Shown in pieces: positions 41,469-50,266 of a stretch of 64,000 nt of DNA (position 1 is its first letter; each line of letters begins with the position of its first letter). The translations under genes and the position numbers were made by a program. This stretch comes from Pseudomonas sp. GD03944. GTDB lineage: Bacteria; Pseudomonadota; Gammaproteobacteria; Pseudomonadales; Pseudomonadaceae. The notes beneath the pieces are model-generated. The model was not told the origin of the DNA. It was given only the letters and a program-made list of their open reading frames with translations, and ran no database searches. Location: NCBI RefSeq assembly GCF_029839275.1, contig NZ_JAOCAH010000005.1, positions 186,001-250,000 of the forward strand, in the 5' to 3' direction.

Positions 41469-42470
41469 TTACAGCGGGCGTACGCCCCCTACCCCAATGG
41501 CAGGCGCCTGCACGCGGATACCGTTGCGCAGCGGCTGGCCCAAGGCCTCCAGGCTGACCTCGAAGGTATCCCCCGGTTGCGCCTTGATGCCGTCGGCGAA
41601 CGACAGGGTCGCCGTACCGAAGAAATGCACGTGAACATCGCCCGGGCGCAGGAACTGGCGGTATTTGAAGTGGTGGTACTCCAGGTTCTCCAGGGTGTGG
41701 CACATGTTGTCCTCCCCCGACAGGAACTCCTTCTCCCACAGCACCTGGCCGCCGCGACGGATGCGGCTGGTGCCGGACAGGTGGCGCGGCAGCTCGCCGA
41801 TCAGCAGCTCCGGGCCGAAAGAACAGAAGCGCAGTTTCGAATGGGCCAGGTACAGGTAGTTCTTACGCTCCACCACGTGGTCGGAGAACTCGTTGCCCAA
41901 GGCGAAGCCGATGCGATAGGGCTGGCCGTCGTCGCCGATCACATAGAGCCCGGTCAATTCAGGCTCTTCGCCGAAATCCTCGGCGAAGTCCGGCACCGGG
42001 AAGTCCTCGCCGGGGCGCACCACGATGCTGCCGTCGCCCTTGTAGAACCACTCCGGCTGTGCACCTTCGCTGCCCGCCGCCGGACGACCCCCGGCCAGGC
42101 CCCACTGGAACATCTGCATGGTGTCGGTGAGCTTACCGTCGGCCTGCTGCGCTTCGGCCTGCTGGTGCATCTTGTCGCGGGTCGACGCGCTGCCCAGGTG
42201 GGTCAGGCCGGTGCCGGACACCAGGCAGTGGGCCGGGTCGGCGTGGTCCAGCGGCGCCAGCACGCGACGCTGTTCCAGGAGCTCGGCGTAGACCGGGCCG
42301 GCCTCGACGCCCAGGCTTTCGATCTCGGCAATCAGGCCATGGCCGTTGCGAATGGCCTGCAACGCCAGTTCACGGGTGCTGGCGACTCCCTTGATCACGC
42401 TGATGCGCTCACCCGTCACGACGCCGACCTGGCGCTGGCCTTGTCCGTCTTCAAATTGAATCAGCCGCAT
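41469..42470 (-). CDS. AraD1/GguC family protein (fumarylacetoacetase fold)
   Basis: A 333-aa enzyme of the AraD1 family, built on the fumarylacetoacetate-hydrolase fold. It starts MRLIQFEDGQGQRQVGVV and contains RIGFALGNEFSDHVVERKNY with metal-site Glu. AraD1-type proteins act on 2-keto-3-deoxy sugar acids, giving 2,5-dioxopentanoate for the dehydrogenase next door. The ATG at 42470 starts at the conserved N-terminus; an in-frame GTG at 42533 is unlikely. It is divergent from a LysR gene that probably regulates it. Confidence 0.85.
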   Translation of the reverse strand: MRLIQFEDGQGQRQVGVVTGERISVIKGVASTRELALQAIRNGHGLIAEIESLGVEAGPVYAELLEQRRVLAPLDHADPAHCLVSGTGLTHLGSASTRDKMHQQAEAQQADGKLTDTMQMFQWGLAGGRPAAGSEGAQPEWFYKGDGSIVVRPGEDFPVPDFAEDFGEEPELTGLYVIGDDGQPYRIGFALGNEFSDHVVERKNYLYLAHSKLRFCSFGPELLIGELPRHLSGTSRIRRGGQVLWEKEFLSGEDNMCHTLENLEYHHFKYRQFLRPGDVHVHFFGTATLSFADGIKAQPGDTFEVSLEALGQPLRNGIRVQAPAIGVGGVRPL

Positions 42471-42600
42471 GGCACTGCTCCTGTTGTCTTGTTGTTCTTG
42501 CTCGCCGCCCTTGCGGCGTTGCTTGGCAGGCACTTTAAAAACTGGTCGGAGTGCTGCCTAATGAAAGCTTCTGATTAGGTGATAACTTTTCCTCATCCCC

Positions 42601-43542
42601 ATGCTGCCACCACTGACCTACATCGTTTCTCGCCTGCGCATTCGCCAGTTGCGGTTGCTGATTGCCCTCGATGAGCTGGGCACGGTGCACCGTGCTGCCG
42701 AGCGCATCGCCATCAGCCAGCCGGGGGCAACCAAGGCGCTGCACGAAATCGAAACGACCTTCGGCACGCCGCTGTTCACCCGCACGGCACAAGGCCTGCA
42801 CGCCAATGACCTGGGACGCTGCGTGATCCGCTACGCGCGGCTCATCCATAACGACCTGGCACACCTGCGCGAGGAGATGCAGGGCATCCTGCAGGGGCAT
42901 GGCGGGCACCTGGCGGTGGGCACCATCGCCGGCTCCGTCCCGCTGGTGCTGCGCGCACTGACCGGCCTGCGGCAGATGCAACCGGACATTTCGGTGCAGA
43001 TCGTCGAGGACATCAGCCCACGCCTGCTCAAGCTGCTCGACGAAGGCCGCCTGGACCTGGCCATCGCTCGCACCAGCGGCAGCCAGCACCCGGACACGTA
43101 CGAATGCCTGAGCCTGCACCCGGAACGCCTGGCGCTCGTGGCCAGCCCGCAGCATCCACACCAGGGCAACCCGGCGTTGAGCCTGGCTGACCTGAGTGCC
43201 TACAGCTGGGTGGTCTACCCCACCGGCACGCCGATGCGCACGGTACTGGAGCGCGAGTTCGGCGAAGCAGGCCTGGCGTTTCCACGTTACCCGCTGGAAA
43301 CCTCCTCGACCTTCACCATGCTCAGCCTGCTGCAGGAAGACCCGCAGCTGGTGGCGGTCATGCCCTACTCCATCGCCCGCTCCAACGAGGGGTTCGGCTT
43401 GCTGCACCGACTGCCGCTGGAATTGCAGTCGCGCAATGAACCTTGCGCCATCGTCCATCGCCAGGGCACCAACCTGTCACCGTTGGCGGCCCTGATGCTG
43501 GAGCGACTGCGCACGGAGCAACAGGCGCTGAGCGAGACCTAG
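42601..43542 (+). CDS. LysR-type regulator
   Basis: This 313-aa regulator has an N-terminal helix-turn-helix (LLIALDELGTVHRAAERIAI, SQPGATKALHEIETTFG) and an effector domain like GbpR/PcaQ types. It is divergent from the AraD1 gene (130-bp gap) and converges with a FAH-family gene, the stops overlapping by 4 bp. It is the natural activator for the sugar-acid genes to its left. Confidence 0.9.
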   Translation: MLPPLTYIVSRLRIRQLRLLIALDELGTVHRAAERIAISQPGATKALHEIETTFGTPLFTRTAQGLHANDLGRCVIRYARLIHNDLAHLREEMQGILQGHGGHLAVGTIAGSVPLVLRALTGLRQMQPDISVQIVEDISPRLLKLLDEGRLDLAIARTSGSQHPDTYECLSLHPERLALVASPQHPHQGNPALSLADLSAYSWVVYPTGTPMRTVLEREFGEAGLAFPRYPLETSSTFTMLSLLQEDPQLVAVMPYSIARSNEGFGLLHRLPLELQSRNEPCAIVHRQGTNLSPLAALMLERLRTEQQALSET

Positions 43543-44720
43543 GCCCGTTGGCGCTGGGCCAGGTTGTCGATGAATGCCAGCAGACCAAAGCTCCAGGGAG
43601 CCAGCGCGCTGCTGTGCTCTACGCGGTTGTGCAACGCACCGAGCTGACGGCTGCTGATGCTGACCCGGTCGCCCAGCTTATGGGTGAAGCCGTTGCCCGG
43701 CTGATCACGGTCTTCCGTGGGCGCGAACAGCGTGCCCAGGTACAGCAGAAAACCGTCCGGGTACTGGTGGTTGGCGTTGAGGGTCTGGCTGACGATATCC
43801 AGCGGGTCGCGGCTGATCTGGTTCATGCTGCTGCGGCCGTTGAGCACGAAGCCGTCCTCCCCTTCCACGCGCAGGTCCACCTCGGCATTGCGCACGTCGT
43901 CGATGTCGAAGCTGGCGTCGAACAGACGGATGAATGGGCCGATGGCGCAGGAACCATTGTTGTCCTTGGCCTTGCTCAGCAGCAGCGCGCTGCGACCTTC
44001 GAAATCACGCAGGTTGACGTCGTTGCCCAGGGTGGCACCCACCACCTGGCCACGGCTGCTGACCACCAGCACCACTTCGGGCTCCGGGTTGTTCCAGGCC
44101 GACTTGGGATGAATGCCGATGTCCATGCCACTGCCCACCGCCGCCAGCACCGGCGCCTTGGTGAACACCTCGGCATCCGGACCGATACCTACCTCGAGGT
44201 ACTGCGACCAGAGGCCCTTTTCCTGCAACAGGGCCTTGATCCGTTCGGCGTTCTCCGACCCCGGCACGATGTTGCGCAGGTTATCGCCGATCACGTCGCG
44301 CACCTGGGCGCGGATTTCCTCGGCGCGCTGCGGATCGCCGCCGGCACGCTCTTCGATCACCCGCTCGACCATGCTCGAGGCAAAGGTCACCCCGGCCGCC
44401 TTGATCACCTGCAGGTCGGCGGGCGCCAGGAGGCTCGGCCGCGCCGGATCGCGCTCGCTGCCACTGTTGGCAAGCAACTCGGCCACGCTGCAGACCCGCA
44501 GGGCACGGTGGTCGTGCACCCGCGCCGGCAGATTTTCCAGTTCACACAAGCCGGCCAGGGTGGGGGCCAGGGCGCTGAGGTCGAACACGCCGTCCTCGTG
44601 CAGCAGAACGGGCGCGGGGCCGGGTACGGGGCCGGGAAGCCAGATACGGCCGATCAATGTGCCGCTCAGGCCATCTTCGGGCAGCGTGTTATCGGGGGTC
44701 AGAACGATGGGGCGGGCCAT
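43539..44720 (-). CDS. FAH-family sugar-acid dehydratase/hydrolase (XylX-like)
   Basis: The 393-aa enzyme has the fumarylacetoacetase fold: GIGPDAEVFTKAPVLAAVGS, IGIHPKSAWNNPEPEVVLVV, and the divalent-metal site Glu-Glu/Asp (EPEVVL, GNDVNLRDFEGRSALLLSKAKD). Its length and start resemble XylX, a 2-keto-3-deoxy-pentonate dehydratase of Caulobacter. It probably dehydrates a 2-keto-3-deoxy acid. It is divergent from another LysR gene and convergent with the preceding one. Confidence 0.82.
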   Translation of the reverse strand: MARPIVLTPDNTLPEDGLSGTLIGRIWLPGPVPGPAPVLLHEDGVFDLSALAPTLAGLCELENLPARVHDHRALRVCSVAELLANSGSERDPARPSLLAPADLQVIKAAGVTFASSMVERVIEERAGGDPQRAEEIRAQVRDVIGDNLRNIVPGSENAERIKALLQEKGLWSQYLEVGIGPDAEVFTKAPVLAAVGSGMDIGIHPKSAWNNPEPEVVLVVSSRGQVVGATLGNDVNLRDFEGRSALLLSKAKDNNGSCAIGPFIRLFDASFDIDDVRNAEVDLRVEGEDGFVLNGRSSMNQISRDPLDIVSQTLNANHQYPDGFLLYLGTLFAPTEDRDQPGNGFTHKLGDRVSISSRQLGALHNRVEHSSALAPWSFGLLAFIDNLAQRQRA

Positions 44721-44758
44721 GGCGATGCTCTTTTATTGTCGTGGAGAGGCGGCCGGGC

Positions 44759-44774
44759 TCCATAGATCAATGGA
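44759..44774. promoter_or_regulatory. Candidate LysR binding palindrome
   Basis: TCCATAGATCAATGGA is a 16-bp near-perfect inverted repeat in the gap between the FAH gene and the divergent LysR gene. It is 38 bp before the FAH start, consistent with LysR activation or repression, and has no further support. Confidence 0.4.
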
Positions 44775-44886
44775 GGCTGCGGCCGATGCTGTGCGACCAT
44801 AGCCAAGCACTTGCACCTGCGACCAATGACGAATCGTCAAGGCCCGATACACGCTGGTTATCGCCCCCGAACTTCCTGGTAGCTCC

Positions 44887-45831
44887 ATGACCGTGACCCT
44901 GAACAAGCTCCCCGCCCTGCACAACTGGCTGCGGCTGCGCCACCTGCAGCTGATCGAGACCCTGGCCGACACGGCCAACATGCATGCCACCGCGCAGCAG
45001 ATGGGACTGAGCCAACCGGCCGTGAGCAAGATGCTGCGCGAGATCGAGCAATTGCTGGATTTTCCGCTGTTCGACCGCCAACCCCGGGAGCTGGTCGCCA
45101 CCGAGCTGGGCCAGGTGGTGATCGCCTTCGCGCGGCGCACGCTCAATGACTGCCGGCATTTCTCCCAGGAGTTGCAGGCGCTGCGTGAGGGCGGCTACGG
45201 CCACCTGCGCATCGGCGCGATCGTTGCCGCGGCTGCGCAGGTGGTGCCGGCCACGCTGCTGCACCTGAAGCAGCAACGCCCGCTCCTGACCGTCGAACTG
45301 CTCGAACACACCAGCGACCATTTGCTGTACATGCTCCAGCACAAGCAGCTGGACCTGATCATCGGGCGCTTCATCGAGCCGCATCAGGCGGAAAGTTTCA
45401 GTTACCAGGAGCTGGCCTGCGAGCCCTTCCTGCTGTGCGCGGACACCCACCACCCCCTGGCCCGCGAGGCGGCCCCGAGCGCCAGCGACCTGGAGAACTG
45501 GCCCTGGATCGTCTACCCGGCGAACACTCCGCTGCGCCGCATGAGCGAACAGGCGTTCAGCGACGCCGGCATCCACTTTCCAATCAACCGGGTGGAAACC
45601 GCCTCGGTGCAATCGACCCTGCACCTGCTTCACCACAACCAGGCGCTGGCCCTGCTGCCCGAATCCATCGTCCTGCAGCAGGTCGCCCTGGGCCAATTGG
45701 TCCTGCTGCAGCCGCCGCTGCAGACCCCATCGCTCGGTTATGGCCTGATCCGCCGCCGAAACGAACCGTTGTCACCCAACGCCGAACAGTTCTGCGAGGC
45801 CCTGCAGCACGTGCTGGGGGCACGTGGATAA
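44887..45831 (+). CDS. LysR-type regulator
   Basis: This 314-aa LysR protein has the typical N-terminal domain (LRLRHLQLIETLADTANMHA, GLSQPAVSKMLREIEQLLDF) and a GbpR-like effector domain that ends PNAEQFCEAL. It is divergent from the XylX-like gene (166 bp) and 157 bp upstream of tctC. It may control either or both. Confidence 0.9.
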   Translation: MTVTLNKLPALHNWLRLRHLQLIETLADTANMHATAQQMGLSQPAVSKMLREIEQLLDFPLFDRQPRELVATELGQVVIAFARRTLNDCRHFSQELQALREGGYGHLRIGAIVAAAAQVVPATLLHLKQQRPLLTVELLEHTSDHLLYMLQHKQLDLIIGRFIEPHQAESFSYQELACEPFLLCADTHHPLAREAAPSASDLENWPWIVYPANTPLRRMSEQAFSDAGIHFPINRVETASVQSTLHLLHHNQALALLPESIVLQQVALGQLVLLQPPLQTPSLGYGLIRRRNEPLSPNAEQFCEALQHVLGARG

Positions 45832-45876
45832 CTGCACGTTATGGATTGATTACTAAGCCTCATTAGACAGTCATAC

Positions 45877-45887
45877 TTGTCAGACAA
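45877..45887. promoter_or_regulatory. TTGTCAGACAA operator before tctC
   Basis: A perfect 11-bp palindrome located about 100 bp before tctC. The same core is found before the semialdehyde dehydrogenase gene at 41365-41375. It fits the general GntR/FCD operator shape (TTGT-n3-ACAA). Confidence 0.5.
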
Positions 45888-45988
45888 TAGTTTGCAACCC
45901 ATGCCCGGCTCTCTGATACGGGCTATCGCGACTGCGCAGCACGCTGTGCCTCCGTGATCACTGACAATAATTTCAACAGGTGACTGTC

Positions 45989-46978
45989 ATGCTTTCGTAT
46001 CAGGCTGTGCGCGCCTCGCGCCGTACCTTGAAATCCCTCCTGCTCTCCGCGCTGCTCGTCTCGCCCATGGCCATGGCGGCCTACCCGGACAAACCTATCC
46101 AACTCATCGTGCCCTGGGCCGCCGGCGGCGGTAGCGACGCGGCTGCACGGGGGATCGCTGCAGCACTGGAAGCCGAACTCGGTGTCACCATCAACGTCGT
46201 CAACCGTGCCGGGGGCAACGGTGTGGTCGGGCATAGCGTGATGGCAGCGGCCCGCCCGGACGGCTATACACTGGGCTTCATCACCGGCGAGCTGAACATG
46301 ATGCACTGGCAGGGGCTGACCAAGCTGACCTACAAGGACTACACGCCAATCGGCATGACCAACTACGACTACCCGGGCGTACAGGTCGCGGCGGATTCCC
46401 CGTACAACAACGTCAGCGAGCTGCTCGAGGCCATCCGCAACGAACCCAAGGGCACCATCAAGGCCTCGGGCACCGGCCTGGGCGGTATCTGGCACGTGGC
46501 CTTCGCCGGCCTGCTGCTGGAACAGGGCATCGCCCCGGACAAGATCACCTTCGTGCCGAGCCAGGGCGCAGCACCGGCCATGGTCGAACTGGCGGCGGGC
46601 AGCATCCAGCTGGTCCCGACCTCGGTTCCCGAAGCCCGCTCGATGATCGAAGCCGGCCGCGCCAAAGGCCTGGCCATCCTGTCTCCCGAGCGCAACCCGG
46701 CCTTCCCGGATATCCCGACACTGAAGGAAAGCATGGGCAGCGACTACTCGCTGGGTGAATGGCGCGGCATCGCCGGCCCGAAGAACCTGCCGCCGGAAAT
46801 CGTCGACAAGCTCGAGGCTGCGCTGGAAAAGGCCTACAACTCGGAGATGTACAAGAACTACATGCAGAAGCTCGGCTTCGGCATGGAGTGGCACAACGCG
46901 GCCGACTTCTCCACCTTCCTCGAAGCGAACAACACGTACATGGGCGAGATCATCGAAAAGATCGGTATGAAGAAGTAA
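45989..46978 (+). CDS. TTT transporter binding protein (TctC family)
   Basis: Periplasmic binding protein of 329 aa with a signal peptide to MAMAA (near residue 31). The TctC fold is clear (YPDKPIQLIVPWAAGGGSDA at the mature start, RAGGNGVVGHSVMAAARPDG, and EYRGIAGPKNLP-like region). It would catch a carboxylate or sugar acid. An ATG with AACAGG upstream is chosen; a GTG 9 bp earlier is possible. The TctB and TctA genes follow after a hairpin. Confidence 0.9.
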   Translation: MLSYQAVRASRRTLKSLLLSALLVSPMAMAAYPDKPIQLIVPWAAGGGSDAAARGIAAALEAELGVTINVVNRAGGNGVVGHSVMAAARPDGYTLGFITGELNMMHWQGLTKLTYKDYTPIGMTNYDYPGVQVAADSPYNNVSELLEAIRNEPKGTIKASGTGLGGIWHVAFAGLLLEQGIAPDKITFVPSQGAAPAMVELAAGSIQLVPTSVPEARSMIEAGRAKGLAILSPERNPAFPDIPTLKESMGSDYSLGEWRGIAGPKNLPPEIVDKLEAALEKAYNSEMYKNYMQKLGFGMEWHNAADFSTFLEANNTYMGEIIEKIGMKK

Positions 46979-46992
46979 TTCAGCCAGCCGCC

Positions 46993-47015
46993 ACGACGCC
47001 CCTACGGGGCGTCGT
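46993..47015 (+). terminator. Hairpin between tctC and tctB
   Basis: ACGACGCCCC and GGGGCGTCGT form a perfect 10-bp stem with a very short loop and no strong T-tract. It may act as a partial terminator or mRNA stabiliser, giving more binding protein than membrane subunits. Confidence 0.55.
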
Positions 47016-47047
47016 TCGTCGTTGCCCCGTCGTAAGAGAACACCCCT

Positions 47048-47503
47048 ATGAAAGACCTTTTGTTCGGCCTGATCTTCATCGTTACGGGGATTGCCGTGCT
47101 GGTGCTCGCCCGTGATTTCCCCTCCGTTCCGGGCATGCAGTATGGCGCCGACCTGTTTCCGTCACTGATCGCCATCGGCATGATCCTTGGCGGCATCATC
47201 CTCAGCCTCAGCGCCGTCAAGCAACTGCGCCAGAGCACCCATACGTTCCAGCTGCCACCGCGTTTTCTGCGTTCCACCCTGGGCGCGGCACTGCCGTGCG
47301 TGATGGTCGCAGCCTACATCCTGTTCAACGAAACCCTCGGCTCGGCCCTGATGATGCTGCTGATCATGCTGGCACTGCTGGTCCAGCAAGGCGTGCGCGT
47401 CCTGCCGGCTGGCGCGATCAGCGTGGCTGCCACGGCCGTGATCAGCCTGTCCTTCGGACACCTGCTCAAGGTTCCCCTTCCAACCGGACCGCTGGGTTTC
47501 TGA
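47048..47503 (+). CDS. TTT transporter small membrane subunit (TctB family)
   Basis: The 151-aa protein has four hydrophobic helices (LLFGLIFIVTGIAVLVLA, LIAIGMILGGIILSLSAV, LPCVMVAAYILFNETLG and AISVAATAVISLSFGHLL), as in TctB. It acts with TctA and TctC in sodium- or proton-driven uptake. Ten bp separate it from tctA. Confidence 0.88.
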   Translation: MKDLLFGLIFIVTGIAVLVLARDFPSVPGMQYGADLFPSLIAIGMILGGIILSLSAVKQLRQSTHTFQLPPRFLRSTLGAALPCVMVAAYILFNETLGSALMMLLIMLALLVQQGVRVLPAGAISVAATAVISLSFGHLLKVPLPTGPLGF

Positions 47504-47513
47504 GGAGCCACAC

Positions 47514-49034
47514 ATGAACGAATTAATTGAAGGCATGCTGCTGGTCTTCAACTTCAAGACCATTCTGGTGATTCTGATTGCCGCCGTATTCGGCGTCTTC
47601 GTCGGCGCCATTCCCGGCCTGTCGGCCACCATGGCAGTTGCCCTGCTGGTACCGATCACCTTCGCGATGGAACCCACCGCGGCCATTGCGGCAATCATCA
47701 CCACAGCTGCCATGGCCATTTTCGCCGGTGATATTCCCGGCACGTACCTGAATATTCCGGGCACCCCTGCTTCCGCCGCCTACGTTGCCGATTCCGCCGC
47801 CCTGGGCCGTCAAGGGCGTGCCAGGGAGGCCCTGGGCCTGAACGTCACCTGCTCGGTGATCGGGGGCCTGGCCGGCACGCTGGTGCTGGTAATGATCGCC
47901 CCGTCGCTGGCAGAGTTCGCCCTCAACTTCAGCTCGTTCGAATACTTCTGGTTGGCCATACTGGGCCTGGGCAGCGCGGTATTCATTTCTCAGGGTTCGG
48001 CGGTCAAGGGCTTCCTGTCCCTGATGGTCGGCCTGCTGCTGGCCACCGTCGGCCTCGATCTGGTCACGGGCGCCCCGCGCTTCACCTTCGACGTGCCAGA
48101 CCTGATGGCCGGGATCAACTTCATCCCGGTGATGATCGGGTTCTTCGCCATGTACGAAGTCATGAAGCTCTACGGCAAGATCAAGTCGGCGGACAGCAGC
48201 ACCGCGCCGACCATGGCCCCGCAGCATGGCAACGTGTTCGGCAAAGTGCCGATGCACCTCAAGCGCTATTGGAAGAACGTAATGCGTGGCAGCACCTTGG
48301 GCGCCTTTATCGGTGCCCTGCCTGGGGCCGGTGCTGACATCGCGGCCTGGATCGCCTATGCCGTGAGCAAAAAACGTTCGAAAACCCCTGAAGCCTATGG
48401 CAACGGTCATGTCGAAGGCCTGGTCGACGCCGGCTCGGCCAACAACTCCGCGGTCGCGGGCGCCTGGGTTCCAGCCCTGGTGTTCGGCATTCCCGGCGAC
48501 TCGATCACGGCCATCGTCATCGGCGTGCTGTACATGAAAGGCATGAACCCCGGCCCGACCATTTTCATGGACAACAGCGCCATGGCCTATGGGTTGTTCA
48601 CTGCGTTCTTCGTCGCCAACCTGATCCTCCTGCCCATCGGCTACCTGGCGATCCGCAGCGCGCATATCTTCGCCGTCACCCCGACACGGGTGCTGATGCC
48701 GATCATTCTGTGCTTCTGCATCGTTGGCGCCTTCGCCATCAACAACAGCCTGACCGATATCTGGATCATGCTGGCCTGCGGCATCGTCGCCTACATGATC
48801 GCCACGGCGGATTTCCCCATCGCGCCGGCCATCCTCGGCCTGGTGCTGGGCAATATCCTGGAAAGCAACTTCATGACCTCGATGATCAAGGCCGACGGCA
48901 ACCTGTTGGCCTTCGTCGAACGCCCGATCAGTATCTGCCTGGCGGTCCTGGTGCTGCTGATCGCCCTGTTCCCGCTGATTGCCAGGCTCTGGCGCTCGCG
49001 CGGCAACGCTCTCCTGATCCCGAAGGAATCCTAG
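47514..49034 (+). CDS. TTT transporter large membrane subunit (TctA family)
   Basis: Large permease (506 aa) with about twelve helices and the duplicated TctA signatures GAIPGLSATMAVALLVPITF (near 28) and GALPGAGADIAAWIAYAVSK, plus the GIPGDSITAIVIGVL motif. It completes a tripartite tricarboxylate transporter. GAGGAG-like sequence precedes the start. The next gene starts 2 bp after its stop. Confidence 0.95.
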   Translation: MNELIEGMLLVFNFKTILVILIAAVFGVFVGAIPGLSATMAVALLVPITFAMEPTAAIAAIITTAAMAIFAGDIPGTYLNIPGTPASAAYVADSAALGRQGRAREALGLNVTCSVIGGLAGTLVLVMIAPSLAEFALNFSSFEYFWLAILGLGSAVFISQGSAVKGFLSLMVGLLLATVGLDLVTGAPRFTFDVPDLMAGINFIPVMIGFFAMYEVMKLYGKIKSADSSTAPTMAPQHGNVFGKVPMHLKRYWKNVMRGSTLGAFIGALPGAGADIAAWIAYAVSKKRSKTPEAYGNGHVEGLVDAGSANNSAVAGAWVPALVFGIPGDSITAIVIGVLYMKGMNPGPTIFMDNSAMAYGLFTAFFVANLILLPIGYLAIRSAHIFAVTPTRVLMPIILCFCIVGAFAINNSLTDIWIMLACGIVAYMIATADFPIAPAILGLVLGNILESNFMTSMIKADGNLLAFVERPISICLAVLVLLIALFPLIARLWRSRGNALLIPKES

Positions 49035-49035
49035 A

Positions 49036-50082
49036 ATGAGTCGTATCGCTCCCCACGCGCTCGAGCGCTTCGTCGAACAGCTGTTCCTCGATGCCAACGT
49101 CAGCCCCGAGGTCGCCGCCGTGGTCAGCCGGGTGCTGGTGGAAGGTGACCTGCTCGGCCACCACACCCATGGCGTCAAACTGGCCCAGGGTTACCTCAAG
49201 GACCTGCGCAACGGCCAGGCCAAGGGCAGTACGACCCAGCTGCAGATCGTCAAGCAGAGCCCCGCGGCGGTGCTGTACGACGCCGGTTACCTGCTCGGTC
49301 CGTATTGTGTCGAACAGGCGCTGAATTTCACCGCCAAGGCCGCACGTACCTTCGGCATTGGCGTAGCGACCATTCGCCGTTCGCACCACATCGCCTGCCT
49401 GGCGGCCTACCTGCAGCGCTACACCGAGCAAGGCCTGATGCCGCTCGTGCTGACATCGGACCCGGCCGTGGCCTCGGTCGCGCCCCACGGCGGCCTCGAT
49501 CCGGTTTACACCCCCAACCCCCTGGGCATCGGCATTCCCACCGGCGACAAGCCGATCCTGATCGATGTCAGCATGTCGACCATCACCAACGGCCTGGTCA
49601 ACAAGACGCACCAGGCCGGCGGCCAGCTGGAGCATGCTGCGCTGATCGGCCAGGACGGCCAGCCGACCCGCGATACCGCCGCCTACTTCACCACTCCACC
49701 GGGCGCCATCCTGCCGCTGGGCAGCCTGGAGTTCGGCCACAAGGGCTTCGCCCTGGGCACCATGGTGGAAGCGTTGACCGCCGGCCTGGGCGGCTTCGGC
49801 CGCAAGGACGGCGTCAAGCAATGGGGCGCGGCGGTCACGGTACTGACCTTCGACCCGGCCTTCTTCGGCGGTGATGAGGCGTTCAAGGACGAAATGGATC
49901 ACTTCGTCGACGCCTGCCTGAGCAGCCGCCCGCGAGAGCCGCAGAATCCGGTACGCATGCCGGGGCACGCGGGTATCACGCGACGCCGCAAAGCCTTCGA
50001 GCAAGGGTTGCAGTTACCGGATGACGTCCTGGCCGCATTGCGTGGCGCAGCGGCCGATGCGAACTGCGCCTACCCCTTCTGA
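49036..50082 (+). CDS. Ldh-family (malate/L-lactate-type) NAD(P) oxidoreductase
   Basis: The 348-aa enzyme belongs to the type-2 malate/sulfolactate dehydrogenase family: EGDLLGHHTHGVKLAQGYLK at the start, IRRSHHIACLAAY (catalytic His region) and TPNPLGIGIPT. It oxidises a 2-hydroxy acid with NAD(P). It starts 2 bp after tctA, so its substrate is probably the imported compound or its product. After the stop lies a palindrome. Confidence 0.87.
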   Translation: MSRIAPHALERFVEQLFLDANVSPEVAAVVSRVLVEGDLLGHHTHGVKLAQGYLKDLRNGQAKGSTTQLQIVKQSPAAVLYDAGYLLGPYCVEQALNFTAKAARTFGIGVATIRRSHHIACLAAYLQRYTEQGLMPLVLTSDPAVASVAPHGGLDPVYTPNPLGIGIPTGDKPILIDVSMSTITNGLVNKTHQAGGQLEHAALIGQDGQPTRDTAAYFTTPPGAILPLGSLEFGHKGFALGTMVEALTAGLGGFGRKDGVKQWGAAVTVLTFDPAFFGGDEAFKDEMDHFVDACLSSRPREPQNPVRMPGHAGITRRRKAFEQGLQLPDDVLAALRGAAADANCAYPF

Positions 50083-50087
50083 ACGAA

Positions 50088-50111
50088 CGTTCCCACGCAT
50101 GCGTGGGAACG
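50088..50111. repeat. Perfect 24-bp palindrome
   Basis: CGTTCCCACGCATGCGTGGGAACG shares the CGTTCCCACGC arm with the BIME repeats near the RAYT gene but has a self-complementary centre. It may be a REP derivative and a terminator. Confidence 0.65.
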
Positions 50112-50228
50112 CCTCTTCCGGCGCTGTGCCGACCTGATTGCTCCCCCGCTACGCTCTCGCGTACGAGGCCGCCGTGTACCAGGGCACACCGCCCGGCCAG
50201 ACACGCTGGCGTCGGGCGTTCTCCGGGC

Positions 50229-50253
50229 AAAAAAAAGGGCGGTTGAACCGCCC
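50229..50253 (-). terminator. Intrinsic terminator, minus strand
   Basis: GGGCGGTT-g-AACCGCCC with eight A residues on its left; on the minus strand the stem is followed by a T-tract, 13 bp after the stop of the FMN enzyme. Confidence 0.85.
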
Positions 50254-50266
50254 CTTCCGTTATCCC

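Noticed and set aside
47523..49178. 551-aa minus-strand frame opposite tctA
   Set aside because: Antisense shadow of a 12-helix permease; Gln/His/Asp-rich composition with no domain.
50088..50111. 24-bp palindrome as a phage attachment or dif-like site
   Set aside because: No integrase or tRNA is nearby, and the arms match local REP sequence.
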